A stretch of DNA of 64,000 nt from Hyphomicrobium_A sp964493785. Its GTDB lineage: Bacteria; Pseudomonadota; Alphaproteobacteria; Rhizobiales; Hyphomicrobiaceae. The position numbers were made by a program, and so were the translations under genes. The notes below the pieces were generated by a model, which was not told the origin of the DNA, made no database searches, and worked only from the letters and a program-made list of their open reading frames with translations. The stretch is taken from assembly GCA_964493785.1 (NCBI GenBank), contig CAZBPM010000020.1, positions 1 to 64,000 on the forward strand, written 5' to 3'. Shown here piece by piece: positions 50,974 through 58,602 of this stretch (positions are counted from its first letter, which is position 1; each line of letters begins with the position of its first letter).

Positions 50974-51876
50974 ATGTGTGCGTGCGAGGACTTGAGGTGG
51001 TCGGTGCCAGATTCGCGCCACCCAACTGGCGGGTGGTTGCCGGTCTTCTTTATCAACCGGACTGCAGACTCAGACAGGCGCAGGCTAATAGAGGTCGAGA
51101 TAGAGAGGGCCGGTCTCACTGGCGAGCGCGTATCGGCAGTGGAAGGTTTGACCGTTCCTGACAGCTTGCGCGCACACTTCTTTGAAGCGGACCGGTCGAC
51201 TTCGCCCCTGATGCCGGGCGAAGTAGGTTGTTACGCGAGCCATCTTTCGATCTACCAATTGATGGTCGCTCGTCGCCTGCCTTACGCGCTTGTTCTCGAA
51301 GACGACGCAATTCTTGCACCAAACTTGCTTGGGGCATTGCGGGATCTTTTTGATTTGCTTCCGCCAGAGTGGGATGTGGTTCACCTTTCCGGCGATCCAA
51401 CGCGTGCGTTCAAACCGCTAAGTGCAATCGGGGACGAAGGTTGCCGACTTGTCCGATACTCTCGAATCCCTACAGGAACGGTAGGCTACCTGATTAGCAA
51501 TCGAGGCGCCGAGCGGTTCTTAAAGCCGCTCAGAAGGACATGGCCGATCGATACGGACTTGCGTCGTCCATGGCTGTTCGGTTTGGAGGTCTACGGCGTC
51601 TTTCCTCGTCTCATCACGCACAGAAGCAGCGGTGGCAAATCGCCTATAAGCGCACTTGGCGGCAGATCGCGACGTCGAAGAGGACTAAGGTTCCCATCTC
51701 GCGATGGATGGACGGGTAACCCGCTTCACACGTCACATGGGTTCCTTTTCAACTGGAGAACTCTTGGATCCTCGTGGTGGTTCTCCTGCTGGATGCAGAA
51801 CCTTCGGGCTCGCGCGATCCGCATTTTCTCCGAGCCCTTGAGACAGAACAGCAGAAGCGAAAAGCTTCTCAATTGA
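50974..51876 (+). CDS. Family 25 glycosyltransferase
   Basis: A 300-residue LPS-type glycosyltransferase (GT25, LgtB/LpsA-like). Key parts: VFFINRTADSDRRRLIEVEI, LMPGEVGCYASHLSIYQLMV, LPYALVLEDDAILAPNL (EDD metal site) and TGTVGYLISNRGAERFL. The C-terminal 60 residues are Arg/Trp-rich. ATG 50974 selected because the fold begins there; the frame extends upstream within the previous gene. Adds a galactose-like sugar to surface glycan by family analogy. Confidence 0.88.
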   Translation: MCACEDLRWSVPDSRHPTGGWLPVFFINRTADSDRRRLIEVEIERAGLTGERVSAVEGLTVPDSLRAHFFEADRSTSPLMPGEVGCYASHLSIYQLMVARRLPYALVLEDDAILAPNLLGALRDLFDLLPPEWDVVHLSGDPTRAFKPLSAIGDEGCRLVRYSRIPTGTVGYLISNRGAERFLKPLRRTWPIDTDLRRPWLFGLEVYGVFPRLITHRSSGGKSPISALGGRSRRRRGLRFPSRDGWTGNPLHTSHGFLFNWRTLGSSWWFSCWMQNLRARAIRIFSEPLRQNSRSEKLLN

Positions 51877-51966
51877 CGCGTCGTGTCGACGAGCCGCGAC
51901 CAAAGTTTAGATGTCAACCACTGCCGCGGAAAATGCAGGCTACACGACGGATCCAGGAGATGAGCC

Positions 51967-52833
51967 GTGCCCCCCGTATCGCTCCGAGGCGCGCCAGAGT
52001 TCGCCGCCCTTGGCCAGGAGCTGCGTGACCTCAGCGAGGGCCGAGAATTTGCCTATTTCCAGATCAGCGGAAACTGGGGCGACAGCCTTATTCGGAAGGG
52101 AGCCAGACAGTTTTTTGAGAACGAAAGGCTGTCCGCTCGGACCTGCTACGCCCGCGACCGGACTCGTCGAGTCTTTAGCTTCAAATTCCCCCCTCGGCGG
52201 CGTTGGGAAGTTGATCACGCGGCCATCGGTGATTTTACAAAGGGTGTTGAGCTTGCCGTTGTCAGCGGCGGAGGCGGTTGGTGCCCATCGTTCGGGAGTA
52301 GCCGCAAACTGGCAATCAATCTGCTGCGCTACTGTCAAAAGGTCGTAGTGCTACCTCACAGCTTCGCCTTACCGCCGATCGAGGGGGAAGTCGTCTACTA
52401 CGGCCGAGACGTCAGCTACAGCAGGAAGCTTGTTGGCTCGGCGAGGTTCTGTCACGACATGGCATTCTACCTGAGCCCGTCGCCACGGGAGCCAATGATG
52501 GACGTCGGGTTCTTCTTTCGCGACGATCGCGAGTCGCACTACCGGCTCTCACAAATCGCGGGAAACATCGATATCAGCCGCCTGGATGACGAGTTGGGCG
52601 ATCCTGACGGATTTTTTGATATCGTAGGGCGGTATCGAACGGTGATCACAGATCGCCTGCACGTGGCGATTGCTGGCGCGCTCTTGGGCAGGACAACCTT
52701 TGTACTCGATGGCTCTTATTGGAAGCTTAGGTCCGTGTACGAGGCGTCGCTTAAGCCAAACTTTCCTCACGTGCACTATTGCGACTCGCTGGAGGATCTA
52801 CCGTCACAAATAAGAGAGCAGATCGATTTCTAG
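51967..52833 (+). CDS. Polysaccharide pyruvyl transferase-like protein
   Basis: A 288-residue protein of the CsaB/WcaK-type family: YFQISGNWGDSLIRKGARQF at the N-terminus, ELAVVSGGGGWCPSFG, VVVLPHSFALPP and YRTVITDRLHVAIAGALLG, the usual C-terminal motif. Transfers pyruvate ketal to sugars, giving glycan a negative charge. GTG start at 51967 is decided by AGGAGA six bases upstream. Last gene of the glycan group. Confidence 0.85.
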   Translation: MPPVSLRGAPEFAALGQELRDLSEGREFAYFQISGNWGDSLIRKGARQFFENERLSARTCYARDRTRRVFSFKFPPRRRWEVDHAAIGDFTKGVELAVVSGGGGWCPSFGSSRKLAINLLRYCQKVVVLPHSFALPPIEGEVVYYGRDVSYSRKLVGSARFCHDMAFYLSPSPREPMMDVGFFFRDDRESHYRLSQIAGNIDISRLDDELGDPDGFFDIVGRYRTVITDRLHVAIAGALLGRTTFVLDGSYWKLRSVYEASLKPNFPHVHYCDSLEDLPSQIREQIDF

Positions 52834-53369
52834 CACGCAGGTGCCGGGCAGCCCCACGATCACGCCAAGCTGTTCGCTCGCCCTTGCAGCGATTGGACCG
52901 CTCTGGGTCAACAGACAAAACGCGTGGAGAGGTTCGCCGGCGTTCTGAGCCACTCAGCGCCATGCAATTTCCCTGCGCCAAGTGAAGCTCATCCGGGACC
53001 CGTGAGTTAGGAGTATCAGCAAGCACGACGACGAATATGTGCGCTCTGACTGCTTTCGGTTCGACGACCAGTCTGGAGGGTCGAGCAGACATTACGACCG
53101 GCCGCCAATCAACCGTTCCCTGAAGGTGGTCGAGGTCCGCAAACTCGGCAAAGCCGACAAGCTCAGACATCGGCTTTGCCGAGTCTGCGGACATGAGGCT
53201 GCCAATTGATGGACCTATAGAAGGCCAGTCAAGCGCTTCCGCTCCTCCACCTTAAAGCGGCCTTCGCAGTTCTGTGAACATTGACGCTGCATATTGCGCG
53301 CCGAGTCAGTACGATGCCGATAGGTCAGCGCTTCAGTCTTGCTGCCTTGGTCGGGCGCTGGCAATCGCG
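52834..53369. other. Non-coding gap between glycan genes and porin
   Basis: About 535 bp without a supportable gene. Contains the long inverted repeat at 53135-53192; nothing else recognised. Confidence 0.4.
53135..53192. repeat. Long near-perfect inverted repeat
   Basis: Arms 53135-53157 and 53170-53192 are 23 bp with one mismatch (AACTCGG against GACTCGG side), loop 12 nt. No U-run follows on either strand. It might be a factor-dependent terminator, a repetitive intergenic element or the footprint of a small transposon. Confidence 0.85.
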
Positions 53370-54638
53370 CTAGAAATTTATCAGCGCACCCGTCGAGACG
53401 TAACGGAAGTCGTCGATGTCCCCCAACGAGGGGCCATCGATGTCGGCATGATGCTCGCGGTATTTGATCCAGAGCGACATCGAGGCGGCGTCGATTTCCT
53501 GTACGAGGCCAAAACCGAAGCGCTCGAACTCACTGGATGTGGCGCCCTCTGCCAATGCGATGGGCGATAGCTGATCGATATAGACGCCGTACTCGCCGTA
53601 CATCACGGTTGAGCCAAGAGGTAACCACTGACGCCGGAGGCCGCCCTTGACGTACCATTGATGGGAGTTGGGCTCCGGAAAGCCGGTCAGGGTCTGCTTG
53701 CCGTTGTTGTCTTCCGCACCGTAGGCGGCATGCGCGAATAGACCGCTGGCGAGGTGCTGTGCGTACCCGCCCGCCTGAAAGAATTCCGAGTCCTTGCTCA
53801 GCGAAACCGGCGGGGGTTGCGTATTGTCGTCGGTGTTGACCGAGTAACCGACACCGAACACCAACTTGAAGCCAGCTGTCTCGCCAGTGTAACGGCCGGC
53901 AACTTCCCAATCATCATCCTCGCCGTAGCTCGCCGAAGCGGAGAAGCCAAAGTAGGTCGGGCTGTCGTACCGCACGCCGCTCATGACGATGCCGTCGCAG
54001 TCGCCGCCCCATGGTCGCTGCTGCGAGTAGCAGTAGCCGAGGTCGCCCCAGCGAACACCGGTCAGCTTGCCATTCGAGCGCAGGAAAAACCCACCGCCGT
54101 CGAAGAGTACATAATTTGCGATCACTTGCGTGCCTGACAGGTCGGTGAACATGGCGGCGCTCTTGGCAGCCAGTGCGTTCTTGCCGACGCTGAGCTTGCC
54201 GAGCCGCTTGCTGGTGACGAACCAGTTCGCCATCTGCACGTTCAGGCCCTGGTCGGTGTTCGGAATCGATTGGCTGGAACCCATCGGGTTGTCCGTGAGA
54301 TCCTGGATGCGGATTGTGTAGCCTGCTTTCAATCCGGCTAAGATCGATGCCTCGCCGGTGAAGCGGAAGTTGGTCGCCTGCGTCGGACCGATGTCGGAGA
54401 TATAGGCGTTCTGCTCGCGGCCATCGTTCCAGAACATGATCTGCTTGGTGACGTAACCTGTGACGGTCAATGACACCTTCCGGTTGCCTTTGCGCGTGCT
54501 CATCGACTCGAGGTCAGCGATACGCTCCTCAAGATCGCTGCAGCAGTCGCCACCGAGGTCGGCGGCGACGGCGTCTCCGGTGGACGAGGCAAGCGCTAGC
54601 AACGTGGAAATGCAAATCGCGACGGCTACTTTGATCAT
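53370..54638 (-). CDS. Outer membrane porin (rhizobial type)
   Basis: A 422-residue porin with signal peptide (MIKVAVAICISTLLALASS, mature from about VAADLGGDCC). A short coiled-coil (DLEERIADLES) precedes the beta-barrel: VSLTVTGYVTKQIMFWNDG, NFRFTGEASILAGLKAGYTI, FFLRSNGKLTGVRWGDLG. It ends in Asn-Phe (TGALINF), the C-terminal aromatic of barrel proteins. Family of Brucella Omp2-like porins. Start 54638 (M12 of the longer frame) gives the signal peptide. Only 29 bp after the siroheme methyltransferase gene, so it may be part of the nitrate operon. Confidence 0.9.
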   Translation of the reverse strand: MIKVAVAICISTLLALASSTGDAVAADLGGDCCSDLEERIADLESMSTRKGNRKVSLTVTGYVTKQIMFWNDGREQNAYISDIGPTQATNFRFTGEASILAGLKAGYTIRIQDLTDNPMGSSQSIPNTDQGLNVQMANWFVTSKRLGKLSVGKNALAAKSAAMFTDLSGTQVIANYVLFDGGGFFLRSNGKLTGVRWGDLGYCYSQQRPWGGDCDGIVMSGVRYDSPTYFGFSASASYGEDDDWEVAGRYTGETAGFKLVFGVGYSVNTDDNTQPPPVSLSKDSEFFQAGGYAQHLASGLFAHAAYGAEDNNGKQTLTGFPEPNSHQWYVKGGLRRQWLPLGSTVMYGEYGVYIDQLSPIALAEGATSSEFERFGFGLVQEIDAASMSLWIKYREHHADIDGPSLGDIDDFRYVSTGALINF

Positions 54639-54667
54639 GGTGCTACTCGGAACTCCAAACCAACCGC

Positions 54668-55567
54668 TCAACTATCTACGGCTTCTGCCTCAGCGCGTTC
54701 AGAAACTCTGTTGTGAGGGCGCGCGCCGACGCCGAAGAGAACGATGCACGGGGCACCGGTTTCGGCAGTTGCAATGCGATCTGGCAATGTAGTGATTGAT
54801 CCGGGGATCACTCGTTGATTGGCGCGCGATACGTTGAAAACTGCGACAGCCGGATGGCTGGCGGGAAGTCCGCGACGCTGCAGTTCAGTGCAGAGCCCTA
54901 CGATCGTTGCCCTCGGCATGTAGACCGCGGTCGTCGCCTTGGGATCGGCGAGGCCGGACCAGTCGAAATCGTCCGGCATTTGCCCATCGGCTGCATGGCC
55001 AGTAATGGCCTGGAACCGGCGAGCGCCCCGGCGTCGGGTCAGTCCGATGCGAAGTGCGCTGGCCGCGCCTTGGGCTGCGGAGATGCCGGGTATGACAGCA
55101 TGGGCGATGCCCGCTTCTTCTAGAGCAGAGATTTCTTCGTCGAGCCTTCCGAACATGAGCGGGTCGCCGGCCTTGAGACGGACGACACGGCGGCCCGAAC
55201 GCGCGAGGCCGACCATCAGCGCGTTGATGTCGGACTGCTTGCAGGCGCGTCCGTATCCCTTCTTGCCGACGTCGATCCGCTCGACGTGAGCCGGAGCCAG
55301 CGCAAGAATTTCCGGCGAGACGAGCTGGTCGTGAAGGATGGTGTCTGCCGTCTCGATTGCTCGCAATGACTTGAGCGTCAGGAGTTCGGGATCTCCGGGG
55401 CCGGCGCCGGCGAGAAAAACGTGTCCTTCTTTGCCGTCACCCTCCGCCGATAGAGCAGCGCGTAAGGACCAATGATTGGAACGCGCGCGCGTGATCGCGC
55501 TCACTCGTTGCAGGGCATTGGCAAGCATCTCGGTCAAAGTCGGCACTAGTGCCGTCGCAACGCGCAT
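54668..55567 (-). CDS. cobA: Uroporphyrinogen-III C-methyltransferase
   Basis: A 299-residue SUMT (CysG C-terminal domain/CobA type) that makes precorrin-2, the precursor of siroheme needed by NirB. Motifs: VFLAGAGPGDPELLTLK, LHDQLVSPEIL, VVRLKAGDPLMFGR, VIPGISAAQGAASAL and ITGHAADG. About 60 residues longer than minimal enzymes at the N-terminus (MRVATALVPTLTEMLANALQ). ATG 55567 with AGGGGGA upstream was chosen. 10 bp after nasA. Confidence 0.93.
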   Translation of the reverse strand: MRVATALVPTLTEMLANALQRVSAITRARSNHWSLRAALSAEGDGKEGHVFLAGAGPGDPELLTLKSLRAIETADTILHDQLVSPEILALAPAHVERIDVGKKGYGRACKQSDINALMVGLARSGRRVVRLKAGDPLMFGRLDEEISALEEAGIAHAVIPGISAAQGAASALRIGLTRRRGARRFQAITGHAADGQMPDDFDWSGLADPKATTAVYMPRATIVGLCTELQRRGLPASHPAVAVFNVSRANQRVIPGSITTLPDRIATAETGAPCIVLFGVGARPHNRVSERAEAEAVDS

Positions 55568-55577
55568 GGTGTCCCCC

Positions 55578-58265
55578 TTAGCTCGAAGAGACCAGAGCTG
55601 TCTGTCGGCCGATGGGCGGCTCAGCTCGTTCGATGATGTTGTGAATTTCAGCGCGGCACGATCCGCAGTTCGTCCCTGCATGCGTCGCCGCGCCAACGGC
55701 AGCTACGGTGGAGCATCCATTGGCGACAGCCGCGGCGATCTCGTTGGCTCCGACGGCGAAGCATGCGCATACCGTGGCGCCGCGGTCGGCGCCGTTGGAA
55801 CCGGGCCGGCCTGCCAGTACGGCACTGCGCCTGCGCAAGTTCGGGTCCGCTTGCGCGAGCTGCGATATCGCCCAATCGCGCGAGACGGCGACGGGCTGTG
55901 GGGCGAGAAACACCACGGCGGTGAGCGTGCCGGCCTCATAACAGGCAAAGCGCGTGTGACCACTCTGCTGGTCATGATAGGCGATGACGTCGGCAGTACC
56001 GCCCACAAGCGCGAGGACGAACTCGGTCCAGTCGTCCGGGTTGGCCGCCAAGGCAATCTCGACACGCCAGCCGCCTTGGCATTTTGCGATAGCCCAGTAC
56101 GTGGCGTCGATCGAGGCCGGTCGGTGTCGCAGCACGGCAAAGCCGTAGGAACTCGCTATGAAGCGCTCGATGCGCGCCGGAATGTTCTTCAACGCGGGCT
56201 GGCCGGAAATCGGATCGGTCAGGCTATGCGCGAGGACGTCTACGCGCGCACGAGATGCAAACATGTCGTTCCAGTGCATGGGCACGAAGATGGAACCGAG
56301 CTGCTGTCGCGGCGTGATGAGGGCGCGGACGAGAATGGCACCTAGGCCGGTCGAAACGCGCACCAGCTCGGCATCGCCAATGTGGAAGCGAGCTGCATCT
56401 TCCGGATGGATCTCGACAAACGGCTCCCCGTAGTGCTGCGAGAGGCGCTGGCTCTTGCCGGTGCGTGTCATGGTGTGCCAGTGATCTCGCACTCGGCCCG
56501 TGTTCAGCGTCAGCGGAAACCCGGCCGACTCAATCGCCGGAGGTGATGCAAGCTGGACGGCGACGAAGTTCGCTTTGCCATCAGGAGTGTAGAACCGTCC
56601 GTCGCTGAACATCCGTGCGACAGATCGATGATCTGCGGGGCGCGGCCACTGGAACGGAACAAGATCCTCGTATCGTTCGGCGTCGACGGCAGAGTAGCTG
56701 CCGATATCGAAGTCACGTTCGCCAGCGTTCTCAAACGCCGAGAGGGCCGCGTGTTCGGCGAAAATCTCGGCGGGATCCGCGTAGGAAAAGGCGGCGCCAT
56801 GCCCCATGCGGCAGGCGACCTGGGAGATTATCCACCAATCAGGCCGCGCGTCGCCGGGTGTCTGCAGGAAGCTGCGCTGCCGGGAAATACAGCGCTCCGA
56901 ATTCGTCACTGTTCCGCTTTTCTCACCCCAAGCTGCGGCCGGAAGCAACACGTGGGCCAGCCGTGCAGTGTCAGTGGCGGCGGTGACGTCGGAGACGACA
57001 ACGAACGGACACATACGGATCGCGGCAGCAACGTTCTCCGCCTCCGGCATCGATACCACTGGGTTGGTGGCCATGATCCAAAGCGCCTTGATGGAGCCGT
57101 CGGCGACGCCCCGGAACATATCGACGGCTTTGAGGCCGGGTTTTTCAGCGATCCTCGGCGACTGCCAGAACCGTTGCACGCGCTCGCGGTCGGGCGCGCT
57201 CTCGATGGCCATGTGCGCAGCGAGCATGTTGGCCAGACCGCCGACCTCGCGCCCGCCCATCGCGTTTGGCTGTCCGGTGACGGAGAACGGGCCCATTCCG
57301 GGACGGCCGATGCGACCGGTCGCCAGATGGCAGTTGATGATCGCGTTCACCTTGTCGGTGCCGGTGGTCGATTGATTGACGCCCTGGCTGTAGACGGTGA
57401 CCGCCCGTTCGGTGGCGGCGAAAAGTTCGAAGAATCGCTCAAGGTCTGTCGCAGAGATGCCGGTGAGCCGCACGAGTGCATAGAGGTCGATTGCGTCGGC
57501 AGCGCCAAGCGCCTCGGTGAAGCCACTTGTGTGCGTGCGGATGTAGGCTTTGTTCAGCTTGCGATTGCGGGCGAGAAAGCGCAGCAGGCCGAGGAACAGT
57601 GGGACGTCGTCATCGGGTTTGATCGCCAAGTGCATATCGGCGATGTCGGCTGTGGCTGTCCGACGAGGATCGATCAGCACGACCTTCATCTTCGGCCGGC
57701 GCTCCTTGGCGGCGGCGATGCGCTGATAAAGCACTGGGTGGCACCAGGCGAGATTCGAGCCGACAAGCACGACGAGGTCCGCGAGGTCCAGATCCTCATA
57801 GCACCCGGGCACGGTGTCGGAGCCGAACGCGCGGCGGTGGCCGGCGACCGAGGATGCCATGCAAAGGCGGGAGTTGCTGTCGATATTGGCCGAACCGATG
57901 AATCCCTTCATCAGTTTGTTGGCGACGTAATAATCCTCGGTGAGGAACTGGCCTGAAACGTAAAAGGCGACCGAGTCCGGGCCATGCTCGCGGATGGTCT
58001 GGCCGAACTTTCCGGCGACAAGATCAAGCGCTTTGTTCCAGTCAGTCGGCGCGCCATGAACTCGTGGGGACAGCAGCCGGTCTTCGAGCCCAACGGTTTC
58101 AGCAAGCGCCGATCCCTTGGAACATAGGCGTCCGAAGTTCGCGGGATGGTCCGGGTCGCCGCGCACGCTGACATCTCCGCCAGTCCGCACATCGGCAATG
58201 ACGCCGCATCCGACGCCGCAGTAGGGGCAGGTCGTCTTGATCGAGCGCGGGGCGGGCATGTCCAT
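55578..58265 (-). CDS. nasA: Assimilatory nitrate reductase catalytic subunit
   Basis: An 895-residue molybdopterin (bis-MGD) nitrate reductase. [4Fe-4S] cysteines Cys13, Cys16, Cys20, Cys48 (CPYCGVGC, LCSKG), Mo ligand region NSRLCMASS, GQPNAMGGREVGGLAN and the MopB C-terminal domain (TGRVRDHWHTMTRTG). An extra C-terminal BFD-like [2Fe-2S] domain (VCACFAVG ... GTNCGSC) is typical of NasA/NasC. Cytoplasmic; reduces nitrate to nitrite. Follows nirD by 2 bp. Confidence 0.95.
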   Translation of the reverse strand: MDMPAPRSIKTTCPYCGVGCGVIADVRTGGDVSVRGDPDHPANFGRLCSKGSALAETVGLEDRLLSPRVHGAPTDWNKALDLVAGKFGQTIREHGPDSVAFYVSGQFLTEDYYVANKLMKGFIGSANIDSNSRLCMASSVAGHRRAFGSDTVPGCYEDLDLADLVVLVGSNLAWCHPVLYQRIAAAKERRPKMKVVLIDPRRTATADIADMHLAIKPDDDVPLFLGLLRFLARNRKLNKAYIRTHTSGFTEALGAADAIDLYALVRLTGISATDLERFFELFAATERAVTVYSQGVNQSTTGTDKVNAIINCHLATGRIGRPGMGPFSVTGQPNAMGGREVGGLANMLAAHMAIESAPDRERVQRFWQSPRIAEKPGLKAVDMFRGVADGSIKALWIMATNPVVSMPEAENVAAAIRMCPFVVVSDVTAATDTARLAHVLLPAAAWGEKSGTVTNSERCISRQRSFLQTPGDARPDWWIISQVACRMGHGAAFSYADPAEIFAEHAALSAFENAGERDFDIGSYSAVDAERYEDLVPFQWPRPADHRSVARMFSDGRFYTPDGKANFVAVQLASPPAIESAGFPLTLNTGRVRDHWHTMTRTGKSQRLSQHYGEPFVEIHPEDAARFHIGDAELVRVSTGLGAILVRALITPRQQLGSIFVPMHWNDMFASRARVDVLAHSLTDPISGQPALKNIPARIERFIASSYGFAVLRHRPASIDATYWAIAKCQGGWRVEIALAANPDDWTEFVLALVGGTADVIAYHDQQSGHTRFACYEAGTLTAVVFLAPQPVAVSRDWAISQLAQADPNLRRRSAVLAGRPGSNGADRGATVCACFAVGANEIAAAVANGCSTVAAVGAATHAGTNCGSCRAEIHNIIERAEPPIGRQTALVSSS

Positions 58266-58267
58266 GC

Positions 58268-58597
58268 TCAGGCCGCCTGCTCGGCGCGTTCGGCCAGGGC
58301 TATGTATACCTGACCGTCCTCGACCTTCACCGGGATCGTGCGGACGCAGCCTTCGTCGGCGCCTTGTGCTTTGCCGCTTTCGAGCGAGATAACCCAGTTG
58401 TGCAGCGGGCAGGTGACCGAGGCGCCGTGAACGATGCCCTGACTGAGCGGGCCGCCCTTGTGCGGGCAGCGGTCGTCGATGGCAAAGACGCGGTCACCAC
58501 CGGTTCGAAATACTGCGACCTGCCCTTCGGGCGTGTTTATGCAGCGCGCCCCGCGCTGGGGAATATCGGCGAGTGCACCGATGGCGATCCATTGCAT
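58268..58597 (-). CDS. nirD: Nitrite reductase small subunit (Rieske)
   Basis: A 109-residue Rieske protein. [2Fe-2S] ligands CPHKGG and CPLHNW are present. Start 58597 chosen because the domain begins there (MQWIAIGALADIP) with GGAG upstream. Partner of NirB in assimilatory nitrite reduction. 5 bp after nirB. Confidence 0.94.
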   Translation of the reverse strand: MQWIAIGALADIPQRGARCINTPEGQVAVFRTGGDRVFAIDDRCPHKGGPLSQGIVHGASVTCPLHNWVISLESGKAQGADEGCVRTIPVKVEDGQVYIALAERAEQAA

Positions 58598-58602
58598 ATG
58601 CT

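Noticed and set aside
52751..53194. 147-codon minus-strand frame after the pyruvyl transferase
   Set aside because: It runs through the end of the pyruvyl transferase gene and the long inverted repeat, with no domain or SD.
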